Of a DNA stretch of 64,000 nt, positions 42,301 through 54,300 are shown one piece after another. A model generated the notes under the pieces. The model saw only the letters and a list, made by a program, of their open reading frames with translations. It ran no database searches and was not told where the DNA came from. The first letter of the stretch is position 1. Each line of letters starts with the position of its first letter. The position numbers were made by a program, and so were the translations under genes. Location of the stretch: contig JAJVDF010000418.1 of assembly GCA_022410635.1 (NCBI GenBank), positions 244,893 to 308,892 on the forward strand, given 5' to 3'. The DNA is from Tretioscincus oriximinensis. Taxonomy: Eukaryota; Chordata; Lepidosauria; Squamata; Gymnophthalmidae.

Positions 42301-45300
42301 TATGGCAGGTAACCATGGTCTGCAGGGCCAGTACAGTGCTACTAATATAACTGGCGAAGGTAAGTGTCGTAGACCTGCCAGGAACCGAGGTATCAGCGGT
42401 GTTGGCGGGAACGCGTACAGCAGCCCCATAGGCCATGGGCTGGAGAGAGTGTCCACTCCCTCTGAATTCTGATGAGAATGCCTGGAGAGGAAACGGACAG
42501 TTCAGATGAGAGGCAAACAGGTTCACCACCAGGGTCCCCCAGCGATCTGTCAGCGATACGAACACTTCCCGGTTGAGGTGTAATGAGTGAATGATCTTTA
42601 TATTCAGTGTGTCTGTATGTGAAACTCACTCAAGATGGAGTCTGCGCAAAGCATGACATAGTGGGTGTTGTTGGAAGCAGAAATGAGGATTTTCATCCCT
42701 TGGCCCAAGGAAGNGGAGAACTGAGTTGTTTACTGAGAAATTCTGCTTACCAAGGACATTCTTCTGATAAGACTTCTACACGTATCCGGATGCAGGCCAG
42801 ACGATTACGTGTTACTAATGAAGGACATTTCTCGTGCCACATCAAAGTAAGAGTGGTTGAAATGGTGCAGATGTTGGAGGAGAGCAAGCATTGGAACTTC
42901 ATTTCAGGAAAACATATAAAAGTTGACTTGGGACCTTGGGTCTTTTGTACTCCGGAACAGCGCTGCCATGGATACCCATCTCTGCTACGATTGACTGAAC
43001 AACGATCGGGAGCAGCTTAGAAGTGTGTGAGTATAGGATGAATGGTGTGTGTATGGGGATCCCTCTTGATGTATAGAGTATATTCATTGCATGTTTATTT
43101 CTGATAAAGATATATACGTATACCTGTATATACATTATGTGTGTTTATTATTGATACAATAAATGTTACATAAACAGTGAATAAACCAAGATCTGGTCTC
43201 TGAATTCTCTTTATGGGTCTGTTCAGGATTGGCACCGAATCAAGGTTTCTCTCTGGATACCAATTATTGCCGGGGTCTGATTATAACAGAGGGACCATTC
43301 CGCTGCTGGAAGAGCCCTTTGGCTGACAGCGTCTCCTGCTACATTGTATGTGCAGAGCAGAGACTGACAATAAGTTGACCTCAGCCCAGCTAAGAAGCTC
43401 ATTGGCCAGAGACAGGAGGGATCTAGACCTGGTTCCTCCTTGTCTTGAGATAAAGGCTTTGGTTGTGGAACTATCAGTCCTAATAAGAACATGCGAGTCC
43501 CCCATCAGACCTATGAATGCCTTTAGGGAAAGAAAAACAGCCTTCAACTCTAGCCAATTAATAGAGTGTGAAGAATCTTCTGGGGACCATACACCCTGTG
43601 CGGTTCCCCCAGCCATCCAGGCTAGCATCCATTGTGACAATTCTCTCAGGAGGAGCCAATGGGGACCCCCACATTAACTTCTGTGCACGGGCCCAACAGC
43701 AAATGGATCTCTGAAGCTTGGGGGTGACAAACAGTAGCCTTTCAGATTTGTTGGCAATGAGTTTGACATAAGGTAAAAGAAACCACTGGAGCTCCCTGAA
43801 TTAAAACCTTGCCCAGGGAACTATGTCATACATGGATACCATTTTACCTAAGATAGTAGCCAGTGTAGATACCACAATATGGCGTGAGACTAAACATGAG
43901 CACGCCCTGGATATCACATCCTCAACTCTGGCTTGATCCAGAGTAACCAAACCTGTAACCATATAAATAGTGACCCCCCCCCCCAGGTGATAGAGGAATT
44001 GGGAAGGTGACAGGGAACTCTTCCCAATTGATCACAAAACCATGAGACTGTAAGATGTGAATGTTGAGGCCCCTGAGCCTCATAAGGACCACCAGTTAGT
44101 CAAGGGTCTTGCTGAATACCCTGGGGGCGCTGTTGAGGCCAAAGGGCAAGACTTTGAACTGCCATTGTGAAGATGCTAGGGCAAACCGTAGATACCTTCT
44201 AGAATCTGGGTGGATAGGGATGTGCACATATGCATCCGGCAAATCTAGAGATATAAGGAATTGGTTGGGCTGGAGGGATAAGCGAATAGATTGCACCGTC
44301 TCCATCTTGAAACGTTTCTGAACGTTGGGATAATAAACTTCAAACTGATGATGGACCTCCAACCCCCGAACGTTTTTAGCAATAAAGAAAAAGGAAAAGA
44401 TCCCCTGCCCCTCTCCGACTGTGGAACTGGTTCAATAGTTCCAATGTCATTGAGGTGGTGTAGTGCTTCCCTCTTCCGGGAAGGGCATGTGGAACTTAGC
44501 GATTGCATAAATCTGGGCGGGGGCCTAAAGAACAGTTGTAGGTTATAGCCCTGAGTAACAATGTCCAACATCCAAGAATCATCTTTTGACTCGGCCCAAG
44601 CATGGGAGAAAAGATTCAGAAGGCCCCCGACTTGGACAGAGTCTGGGACTAGTCAATCTCTTTTAGGGGGTCAAAAGGATTGGCTCCTATTACCCCTTGG
44701 TGCGATCACAGTTGTGGAGGCTGGGATCTGGGTCTGTACCAGCCCCCTCTTGGCTGTGGGTTGAAAGACCTTGGATTCCTGTTGGGAGGAAAGTAAGGCT
44801 TTGAGAAGCCGTAGCTCCTACAAAACGGTGAAAAGCGTTTGTCTCTCGTAGAGTTGGGAGTAGAAGGGGCAGACGGTTTAGTTGGCATAACCTTCTTCTT
44901 ACCCTTAGACTCCATTAGAACGTCTTCAAGGGCCTCCTCTCCGAATATTCCTTCCACAAACGTAGCAGAGGTCAGGTTAGTCTTTGATATAATGTCCAAA
45001 TTCCAAAACCTAAGCCACAGGGCCCTCCTGGCGGTAGTGTTGAGGGCCATGGCTTTAGTATTCAGCATCATGGTATCCAAGGCGAGGATCCTCTGAATGT
45101 ATTGGAGTGGATGCATGGCTTCTTGGGGTATGATCCCCNATGACAGCAGGGTGTCTGCCAACTTGAAGGCTGCCCAGGCATACAGAGAAGAATGGGCCAA
45201 GGATCTAGCCGAAGACAAAGTAAGCTCGTACTCTTTTTTGAGCAGCACTTCCACCTTCTTCTCTTGGTCTTTCAGGGGTGTGTCCCCAGGTTTGGGACCC

Positions 45301-48300
45301 ATCACCTGCGAAATCAAAGCGCATACGAGGGCATCCATCAGGGGGACCCTCCACAGATCCGGCCTCCCCATGTCCCCTATGAACAGCTTACGTGGGATCA
45401 GGGGTAACCTGCTGGGCTGAGTAGGCTTTTGCCAGTCCTTGGATATAGTTTGTAGAAAGGATGGTGGAAAGGGGAACAATGGCTGACCAGAGGTGGTGGC
45501 CAAAAGAGGGTCAAGCCCCTTCAGAAGCAGGATGTTTCTCGGAGGACTACACAGGCTTTAAATTTAAGGAAGCCATCATATTGGATAGAATCTTGAAGTA
45601 ATGCTCCATCGAAAAAAGACGTATGATAGCAACTTGAGGTTTCTTCAGCAGTAAGCTCTGGGTCCTCAGCCTCCTCATCTGAGAAGACCCTATGCAGCTG
45701 TTCCCTTAACAGCTCCGCTTGGGTCTCCAAATCCTGAGCATCAGAAGGGATGAGAATGTCCTCTTTGCTGAGAGAATTCATTCCCGATGAGCCCTCCCGG
45801 TGAATTAGGCGGCGGGTGGTGACAGAGATCGAGTGACGATTCGGCGCTTAGAAGCCGGTTTCTTATTTTTAGAGAGTACCGTCCCTGGCAGAGCCACTAG
45901 GGGTTGTAATAATGACAGGTAAAGCCTGCTCAGCAGCCTTCTTCTTTTGGGGCTCTTTCTTTAGGTTCGGTTGATCAGTCAGCCTCCCGTAAGCCAAAGA
46001 GGCAGTAGGTTTGGTACCCTTTTTGGAAGGTTTTTTCTTCTGCTTAGTAGGGTCTTTGTTCCTCCTAGGAGATGGACTGGATTCCCCCACCTGAGGGCAG
46101 CTGACTTTTGCAGCGGTGCACAAGTCTACCTCGCTCTGATGGGGCTTCATCAGTAGATGGAGCACCAAAGAGATCATGAAGGGACAGCGGGACCGGGTGT
46201 GCCTGTGGCTGAGCCAGGATCGCTGCCTGGGTTTTGAATAGGGCGGTCATGCCCACAACTGCCTGGGCGATGAGCCCGGCGGCTTCAGATGCTGTGGTTC
46301 ATTCGGGCGAATCATAAGTTGCCTGCGGTCTGCAAGATCGGTCGTCCACCGCCTCTGGGCAACGGCTAGATCCCGACATATCCGCAGGGTATCTGGGGGC
46401 CGCCATTACCTCCGTACTGTTTAAAAGCAGCACACTGAAAACCAGTCTCCGGCTTATGACGTTGTGAAGGCAGCAGGGCAGGGCTAGCGCCCTCAGTTGC
46501 CTCCAGAGCTGTTACCGCCTTGTGGGAGGAGTTTGCCCGGGCCGTAGGTTTTCGTGCCTGTTTTGCAGGGACTGCTGTAAAATGGGACGAAGCGCCAGCC
46601 GAACTTTCCCCAGGGGTAAAGGGCTTGGGTTCCAGGTTCTTCGCCGGATCCTTATGCCTCTGCGATGCGGATTGGGGTGCTGATCCAGTTGGGGCAGCCA
46701 TGGATCTGAACAGCTTAGAGGACATCTCGTGACATGAAAAGGGCACTGTCTGTCCAGCCAAAGTGGAAGCAGACTGGCCAGGTGGGATCAGAGGAGTCTC
46801 AACTACAGAATTGCCAGATGCTGCGGTCCGATCTGCTAGGACAATAGTTGAAACTAGCCTTTGAAGTGCCACAAGTTCCTGAATGGAGGGCGGGCCAGAC
46901 AGAAACTCCCAAGGTCCCGCAGTTTCCAAAATATTCTGGGCAAGGTGGTAGATCGGGTGGACTGATGGTTCCCACCCTTCAATAACGGCCCCAGTAGGGG
47001 TTTGGAAGAGACACAGTCCATAAAAGAGTAGATAACTCACACAAGAAGGGTTCTGTCTGATACAAGAATCAGAAGATTGTGTCTATCCTGCTTGAAGCGA
47101 CAGAAAGGACTGGGGCATGTCCCCAGGGAGGGGCTTTTGTTTCATAGGGAGGTATTATCTGTCGCTTCCTGTAGAAGACGCAGAACAGCCCATCATTCAG
47201 GACATCTCTTCTCGATTCCACCTTCAGAGAACATATGGACAGAGCAACCATATCAGAAAGCAATAAGCCATATTGTATGTCTACTCAAATGCTGAAGATC
47301 ACAGGTCAAGGTTCAACTGTAGGTAAACAACAATCTAATATGCTTTAGAAAAAATATAGGTGAAGAACACAGTAAAGAAAAAATGGAAAATTGATGTTAA
47401 ATACACTTACCAAGCAAAAAAAGTGACGGGCCATAATATTCTGCGTTGCTGATGATGTGCTTCAGGGAGGTAGGCAAAGAGCCATCCATCACTGGCAAGT
47501 CAAATGGGAAGAAAATGAGTACGTTACATACTAATACATATTCCAGAATACTGTTGTGATGTTAAAAAGTTATTAAGAAATTTTAACTCTGCTTTGTTTC
47601 ACTTTGAAATATATCTTTACAACAAGGGATTAGTATTTATGGTCAAGAAGATAAGATTCAAAGAAATACATGTTTTGTATCCAATTCTTCAATCTGTTCG
47701 TTTTGTTCCCTCCTATTATCATGAGTGGTGCTATCGAACACAGTGTGACAGGATAATGAGAACTTTCTCACCATGACGTATGCCATCTGAGAAAGCTGGG
47801 TCTTGGATGGCTTTTTTCAGGAAGTTCAACATAGATTTGAGAAGTGCTGCTCGCTGAGGAATACATTGGACTCCTAGAAAAAAAGGAAGACAAAAACTGA
47901 ATTAAATGAATGGCATGGACTTTGAAAGACTACAGCAGCTTTATTATCCATACTTACCACTTCTTGATGAGACTACGGTATTTGTGTTGCTACTACTGCT
48001 GGGAGTGATAACACTTGGAGGCCTAGTTTCAACCACCACGTCCTGCCGCTGCTCTCCAGAGGTAGAAGGCCCAGGGCTGCTTTCCATGGCTACATCAGAA
48101 ACTAGCACATACAAAAAAAAATTACAGAGAGGTGTGAACTGAGGTTGAGGAGAAAAAAAATCTCAGTTGTAGTAGCACTTGAAAGAAGCTTCTCAATATA
48201 AATACATATCACTAAGAAACATTATACAATAAAATTTCTAAAGAAAAAAATCTAGTTAATTCTTAGAAAGGAAAAAATTAGAACAAGTTGAAAAGGGTCA

Positions 48301-51300
48301 AATGTCAAAGTTCGGTCATGGTCTTACAACGCCACTGTTACTTAAACGTAATTTATGTCCCCTAAATTTCTAGCAATGGCAGCAAGTTCTCATAATTTCA
48401 TAGCTTTAAGTCACACAAATCGGTACTAGAGAAAGAGGTTTATACAAGTACATGATTCAAGTCCAACCTACTTCCCAAATCTCAAAATCCAGCAAACTTG
48501 AATAAACATGCAAAATTGACCAGCAGTTTATCTATGCAACTATGATGCTGTAGAATCATAAGAGTTCAAAGGGACCTCTAGGGAACCACAATCTTGATGC
48601 AAAATTTACTAAACAATCCAACTAATGGTTGCCCAGTCTCTGTTTAAAGACTTCCATCAATGGACAACTCACGATCTCCTTCAGCAACCTACTCCATTAA
48701 CTTAAGAGTAGAAAAGAACACATTTGATTTATAAAGATGTATAGCACAGAGTTTAAATAATTGCACAGCTAGCAAGAATTAAAAAGAGAAGCTACTTCAG
48801 TTGGATTCCCATTCTCGTGGAAGAACTGGGTTCTTATACCCCACCTTTCAAAGAAACTCAAAGCGGCTTACAAAGGTATTTTTGCCCGAAGGCTTACATT
48901 ATATCTTCCTCACCAGGCTGTGGTGGTTCCCATGTATCTACTTGCAGTCAGTTGCAATTTCTTGCAATTCTTGCTTTCGAATAGCTGGGTTGGCTAGAGC
49001 TACAGGATAGTGGAAGGTGCTCACCCCTCCCCACGTCCAACACAGAGCTTCGCAACCCAATCTCTCAGATAAGAGACCATTTCCTAAGCAACTGAGCCTT
49101 TCGTGCGTTTTCGTATGTTCTAATTAAGTAATTTAAAATTGATTTTAAAAATGATTATTTTTTAAAAAAAATACCTTCTACATCTGTCTCCATTTCTTCA
49201 CCCTCTTGGGTAGTAACAGCAGCAGGTCTTTGGATCTTTGGCTTTATTACAAAGGGACATTCCCTCCGGCACAAGTCTGCTTCGTGCTAGATAAGGAAAG
49301 ATGGAAAAGGAAAAGATTGAGTAAACAGAGTGTTTAAACAGTCCTCACAGCATAGAATTGCTATGATCTGTTTCAGATAGATGGCGAGAATAGTGAGAAT
49401 AAACAGAATTTTTACCACAACCTTCTTTGGTGGTATGTAGATTCTTTTTTATTCCAAATTATTCTTAATGTGAGATTGTCCAAAGTCCTAATACCTCTTT
49501 TCCCTTAACTAAAATGTTAAATGAGTTGTTGGTACACAGAAGTGTTGAGACTGCCAAAAGCAAAGAACATACCTCCAATCTATAGATGAAAATGGAGAGG
49601 CCACTATGAGACTGGAAAGCTGCCATGTCTAGGTTTGTAATCAAGTCCACTACACGGACTGCTCTGGTCACAAATGTGATCTGGTCCTGTTCATCTCCTA
49701 AGAACTTGATTACCTAAGGCGACAAGATGAAAACACTTACTGAGAAACCACCTCAATAACATTAAAAACAGAAGACATCCTCACAAAAGTAGACGCTGTT
49801 ACTATTTTAGCTGTTTTTATAGTTACTTTGTTGTAACTCAGCCTTCAGGTTAATTGGACTACATCAATTTATCATACTGTATTATTTGAAAACAAGCATA
49901 AGTCAACTTTTTCCATACTCTGTTAATTTTATAAAAAAAATTATTCTCATATTAATTTTTTTGCAAAACTAAAAAAACTTTACGATAAATCAAGGGCATA
50001 CCCCTTCACCAATTCTTTTCATTCTGGCAATAGACCTCTTGCAAACTAGATCAGGAACAATTCAAAATGAAAATGATTCTTTTAAATTTAGCCTTTATAC
50101 AGGTGATTTTCTGCTATTTACATAGGACTCAGTTGCAATACCCATAAAAAACAAAATTAGGAATTCATTTTTTATGCTGTCTGTGAACCTCAAGTTGAGA
50201 AAAAAGGGCTCTAAATGCTAATATCTCTCCTCACATCAAAATAAGAAACAAATATAAAAAATACATAGTCATCTCCAGAAACCTCACCAAAATGATACAT
50301 TATAATCACTAAAAAGATTAAAATTGTTACCCTTAAAAGTAATTCCATACTATTCTTTCCTGTATCAACAACAAAATCCTAGGGGGGTTAGGGAATAAAG
50401 TTACACTTAATGGCAGCAAATCCAGAATTTCAAAGGAGCATCTTAATATAACTGAAGATATGGAAGCCTGTGGTTTTCCTAATCTAATTAACTGCTTTTT
50501 GAATGTTCCTAAACATGCCTTCTTTTACCTTTACAAAGATAACATTAAACATTGACAGCTGAAACAAAAAATGCATGAAGCTCGGAAACCTCATCCAATC
50601 TCTTGTTTCATAAGTCCAGCATAACCACAAATAAAATCATGAATTCAGTGTAGAAAAGTCCTTGCAATTTTTGGAAAAAAATTAAACAGGGTTAAAAAAA
50701 TCCCTCAAATTCTATCATCACTTTCATAAAATGATTGCTTCAATATTATTAACATTTTTGGCTACATTTCCTACATCTGTTTTTTAACCCTGCAATATCC
50801 TAAGATTTCAGAATGCAAATATAGCTGTTCTTCTTGAAATACATTCCAAACCAGCTCAAGTCTAATTTTTCTTGGATAGGAAGCCAGCTAAAGAAACACC
50901 CCATCTTCATACTTACCTGTAGGGTGGTGTTCCAGGATCTAAGGAGTAAGTCAGTCCTTCTGTCGCTGATAGCCAATCAAGATCACCCACAGTAGAGGCA
51001 TGACTTACCTCCTAGATCCAGGGAACTTCTCTTCATATTTATCACTTCATTCTCTTGAACATACCTTCAATAAGGCCTCCATCATGCCACAGGAAACTAG
51101 AGCTTCACCTCCTGCATCATAGCTTGCCAAGTGATACAAGAAGGAAAAGAGTGCTGTGGCAAACTGGTGAGGGTATGGCTCCATTGAGGGATCTAGGAAG
51201 AAGAAACATTATATTCAATTGCAAAAATCAAGCAAAACAAAAATAGACAGGTGTCTCAATGGCTATTAGGATGGGAGAACAGGAAGTATTTCTGAAACAC

Positions 51301-54300
51301 CATTTGCATAGTGTCAAGAACAGGATTTTCCTTCTTCTGGTTAAGTATGTTGTAGTGTAACTGGTGAACCACTGTGTGGGCCAGATGTTGGACTAGATGG
51401 GCTCTGGCCTGAATAAGCAAGACTCCTCTTATGTTCAACTATGTTATTGACTTTTTGTGCATCTGAAACACTTACCAATCATAGCTTGTATACAGTTCCG
51501 GACAAGGACAGGCAAAAACCCATGGTAGGAGGCAGTTCCAGTACAGTCAATAATACTGCTGAGTTTTGGAGTCCTCTCCAAGTGCACAATGGAAGTTAAT
51601 GTCCTCAATGAGGCAGCTTTGATGTCCTGTCAAAGAGAAAAAGGAAAATTGGGATGAGGAAAATTGAAATAGCATACCACAAGCTTCAGAAAACTTTCTG
51701 AAACTAAGCAAAAAGAACCTAAAATTCTTCTTTGGAGAAAATCTAACCTAAGTAATACCCAAGTGTTTTTTCTTAACCAACAAATATGCATAGCAAAAAT
51801 AGGCCTGTAAGCAACCTACCATTAGTTGTTTATCTGTAATTTGCAATACATCGACTAGTTCTTCTATCAAGCCATTGTAAAGTATACTGTTGGCCGATTC
51901 CTGCAAGGCATTTGAATACACTGTGGAAAACGAAGGAATCAACATTAAAAATTTTCAGCAGCTGACATGAGGAACACCGAAATATTTTAACAAGTAACAA
52001 AGAGGGAGGGGAATGCAGATTTTCTGTACACCTTGAATGTGATGGAGTAAGGGTTTTTAAAAAAATCCATATATAAGAGTTAATTACAGGAATCTTTTAT
52101 TGTGAAAAATGTCATCTCCCCCACATTACCTCAATTTTAATAAAAATTAACCTCTGTGGCAAGGAGTCTTTTTAATATAGATGTGAGCTGCTGTCCTATC
52201 AGCTATAGGGTTGTTTATAAAGGCTAACATAAAGTGTGACTGATACAAAGACACGAAGCACCACCCTTATGGGAGTTGAAGGAGTGCTGGATACTGGTAA
52301 CAGTTGGAGCTAGGTTCACTTGCCCTATTCAGCACACCAATTCTAACAAAGTGTACACTATTAAACTGCAGTGAGAAGCCTCATTACACCTTTGAGCCCA
52401 GGTGGAAGTTGAAAGTGATCATTCTAATCATGCCTTAGGTGCTAAGAGAGTAGAATTAGTTGTCACTTCATTTCTCAGGATCCTTTAAAATATGGATTTT
52501 GAAGTACAACTGGCTACAAAACATCTTGATTACCAGCTTTATATAGGCTTCTCATATATTCTATGAGTGGCCCTCTTTACAGTGTGGGTTATATATGCCT
52601 CTAAAGGCTAGAGACAAAGGTTTCTGGCCTCTGAAGTTGCAGAATATTTCTAGTGACAATATTGGGTGTCCAGCTGAAAAAGCACTGAAGTTTTGGGTCC
52701 ACATTGATCCATGACAGTGCAGAAGTCAATTTATAAACTAATACAAAAAGATTTACCAATAAAACAGAATTACGGCACCATTTTTTCCTTATGTGCCTTC
52801 TAACAGGATCTTCTACCAGGCTGCTTTACCATGAGGAAAGAATGTCCTCACAGGTTTTGTGGGAAAAGTCTGTGTGGTCACAGCTGAGGAATAAAAATAA
52901 CTTTTGATTCTTTTAATTAAAAATGCTGAAAAATGGACTCAAGAAGCCTGGTATGATTATATGGCAGAAATTGTACTCTTTGACTTTTTAAGGGAAAGAA
53001 GGCTAAAAAGATTGGGAATTATATTTCAGGCAACATGGGAAACTAAGTGGAGGGCCTTCATTTCCTATGTCATATTTCATAAAATGTATTCACCCACGGC
53101 ATTTATAATATATTGGATTTTGGATCTTAAAAGATTTACTTAAGATTGTGTTGGATATCCTCAAGTGGGGGGGGAGGGGAGGGGAGCACTATAGAGGTGT
53201 GGTGGAGGTTTTTTTATTTTTAAATAATATGACATATAATGGATGATGATTGTTATCAATATATATATGTGTGCAACTGTAATGTCATATTTATATATAA
53301 TCAATAAAAATATTACAAAAAAAAAATTAAAAATGCTATTTTCAGTAATAATTAGAAACTGATTTTCTTCAGGAAAAGACTTTTTCTGCTGAGAACAACT
53401 TCAACAGCCAGGAATCACCCCACAGATGCATGTTTCGCACCCACACCCACCCCACCTCAAACCCACACCTAGAGAAAGGTGGGGGGGGGAGGAGGGAGAG
53501 ACATTCTTCCACATTGGTCAATGCCACAAGAACAGATCTGTCACCATCCTCACCTAATATAGAAATGGCATGCAGCCTGGCCTGAACAGCTTGCAGCCTC
53601 TTTTTATGATTGGAAAAGCCGTGGGCAAGCCGAATGTGTGTAAACAGCAGCATCTACAAGAAAAAAAATAGTTAAGGGCATTGCCATAAGCCCCAAACAC
53701 CAATCATCACCAGTCAAATCTAACAGCATCCAATCAATATAGAAAACAAGCAGCTGAAGAAGTTAAAATGAACTGAATCTTTTTGCAAGAAGGGGCCCAA
53801 TGCATACTGTTGTATTTTTTCCCTGTTAAGAGGCAGCAGTATTTTAGGAAACTGGTGCCCTTGGAAGCTTGAAAAATATTCCATTACACCTAAGCATTCA
53901 GATTAAAATTCTGTTAAACTATTGGAAACCTTTTAAGTAGAATTAACCTATTTTCTTCTAAACTAAACTGTAAATTGCGTCTTGCAAAGCACAAAGAATG
54001 CACCAACCACTTTTTCTTCCAATGTACTGTACCTGTTTGTCTTTTGGGATGCTGTACATTTTGGTAAGGGATTCCATAATTTCAGAGGGACTTTCTGAAA
54101 TCTGCATTAGGAAAAATAGCAAAACCTTAGGAGCCAATAAAAAAGTGAGGCAACATTTAAAATGTTCCTGAATTTATAGATTAGCTTACCTTATCAAGCT
54201 GCTCTATGTGAATATAGTGTAGTGTGTTGCTGGTAGTCTGAGAAAAATAAAAGGTTTTAGAAATCATTTTGGGAACCTCATGTACAAGTTGTGGTATAGT

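Larger units (their letters stand above)
40738..47228 (-). mobile_element. DIRS retrotransposon, copy E (fourth subfamily, full length)
   Basis: Terminal inverted repeats lie at 40771-40893 and 47105-47225, sharing CAGGAAGCGACAGAT and CCTATGAAACAAAAGCCCC. The left end carries a hairpin (40736-40770). The internal complementary region is at 41029-41134. All four coding regions are present on the minus strand. A 0.7-kb foreign segment (42588-43288) interrupts the part after RNase H. It fills most of HUWE1 intron 17, sense direction. Confidence 0.88.

Noticed and set aside
42607..43020. A 137-residue plus-strand ORF inside the insertion in DIRS E
   Set aside because: It contains an N, has no recognisable domain, and lies in a segment that looks like a noncoding insertion. 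Its length is plausible by chance.
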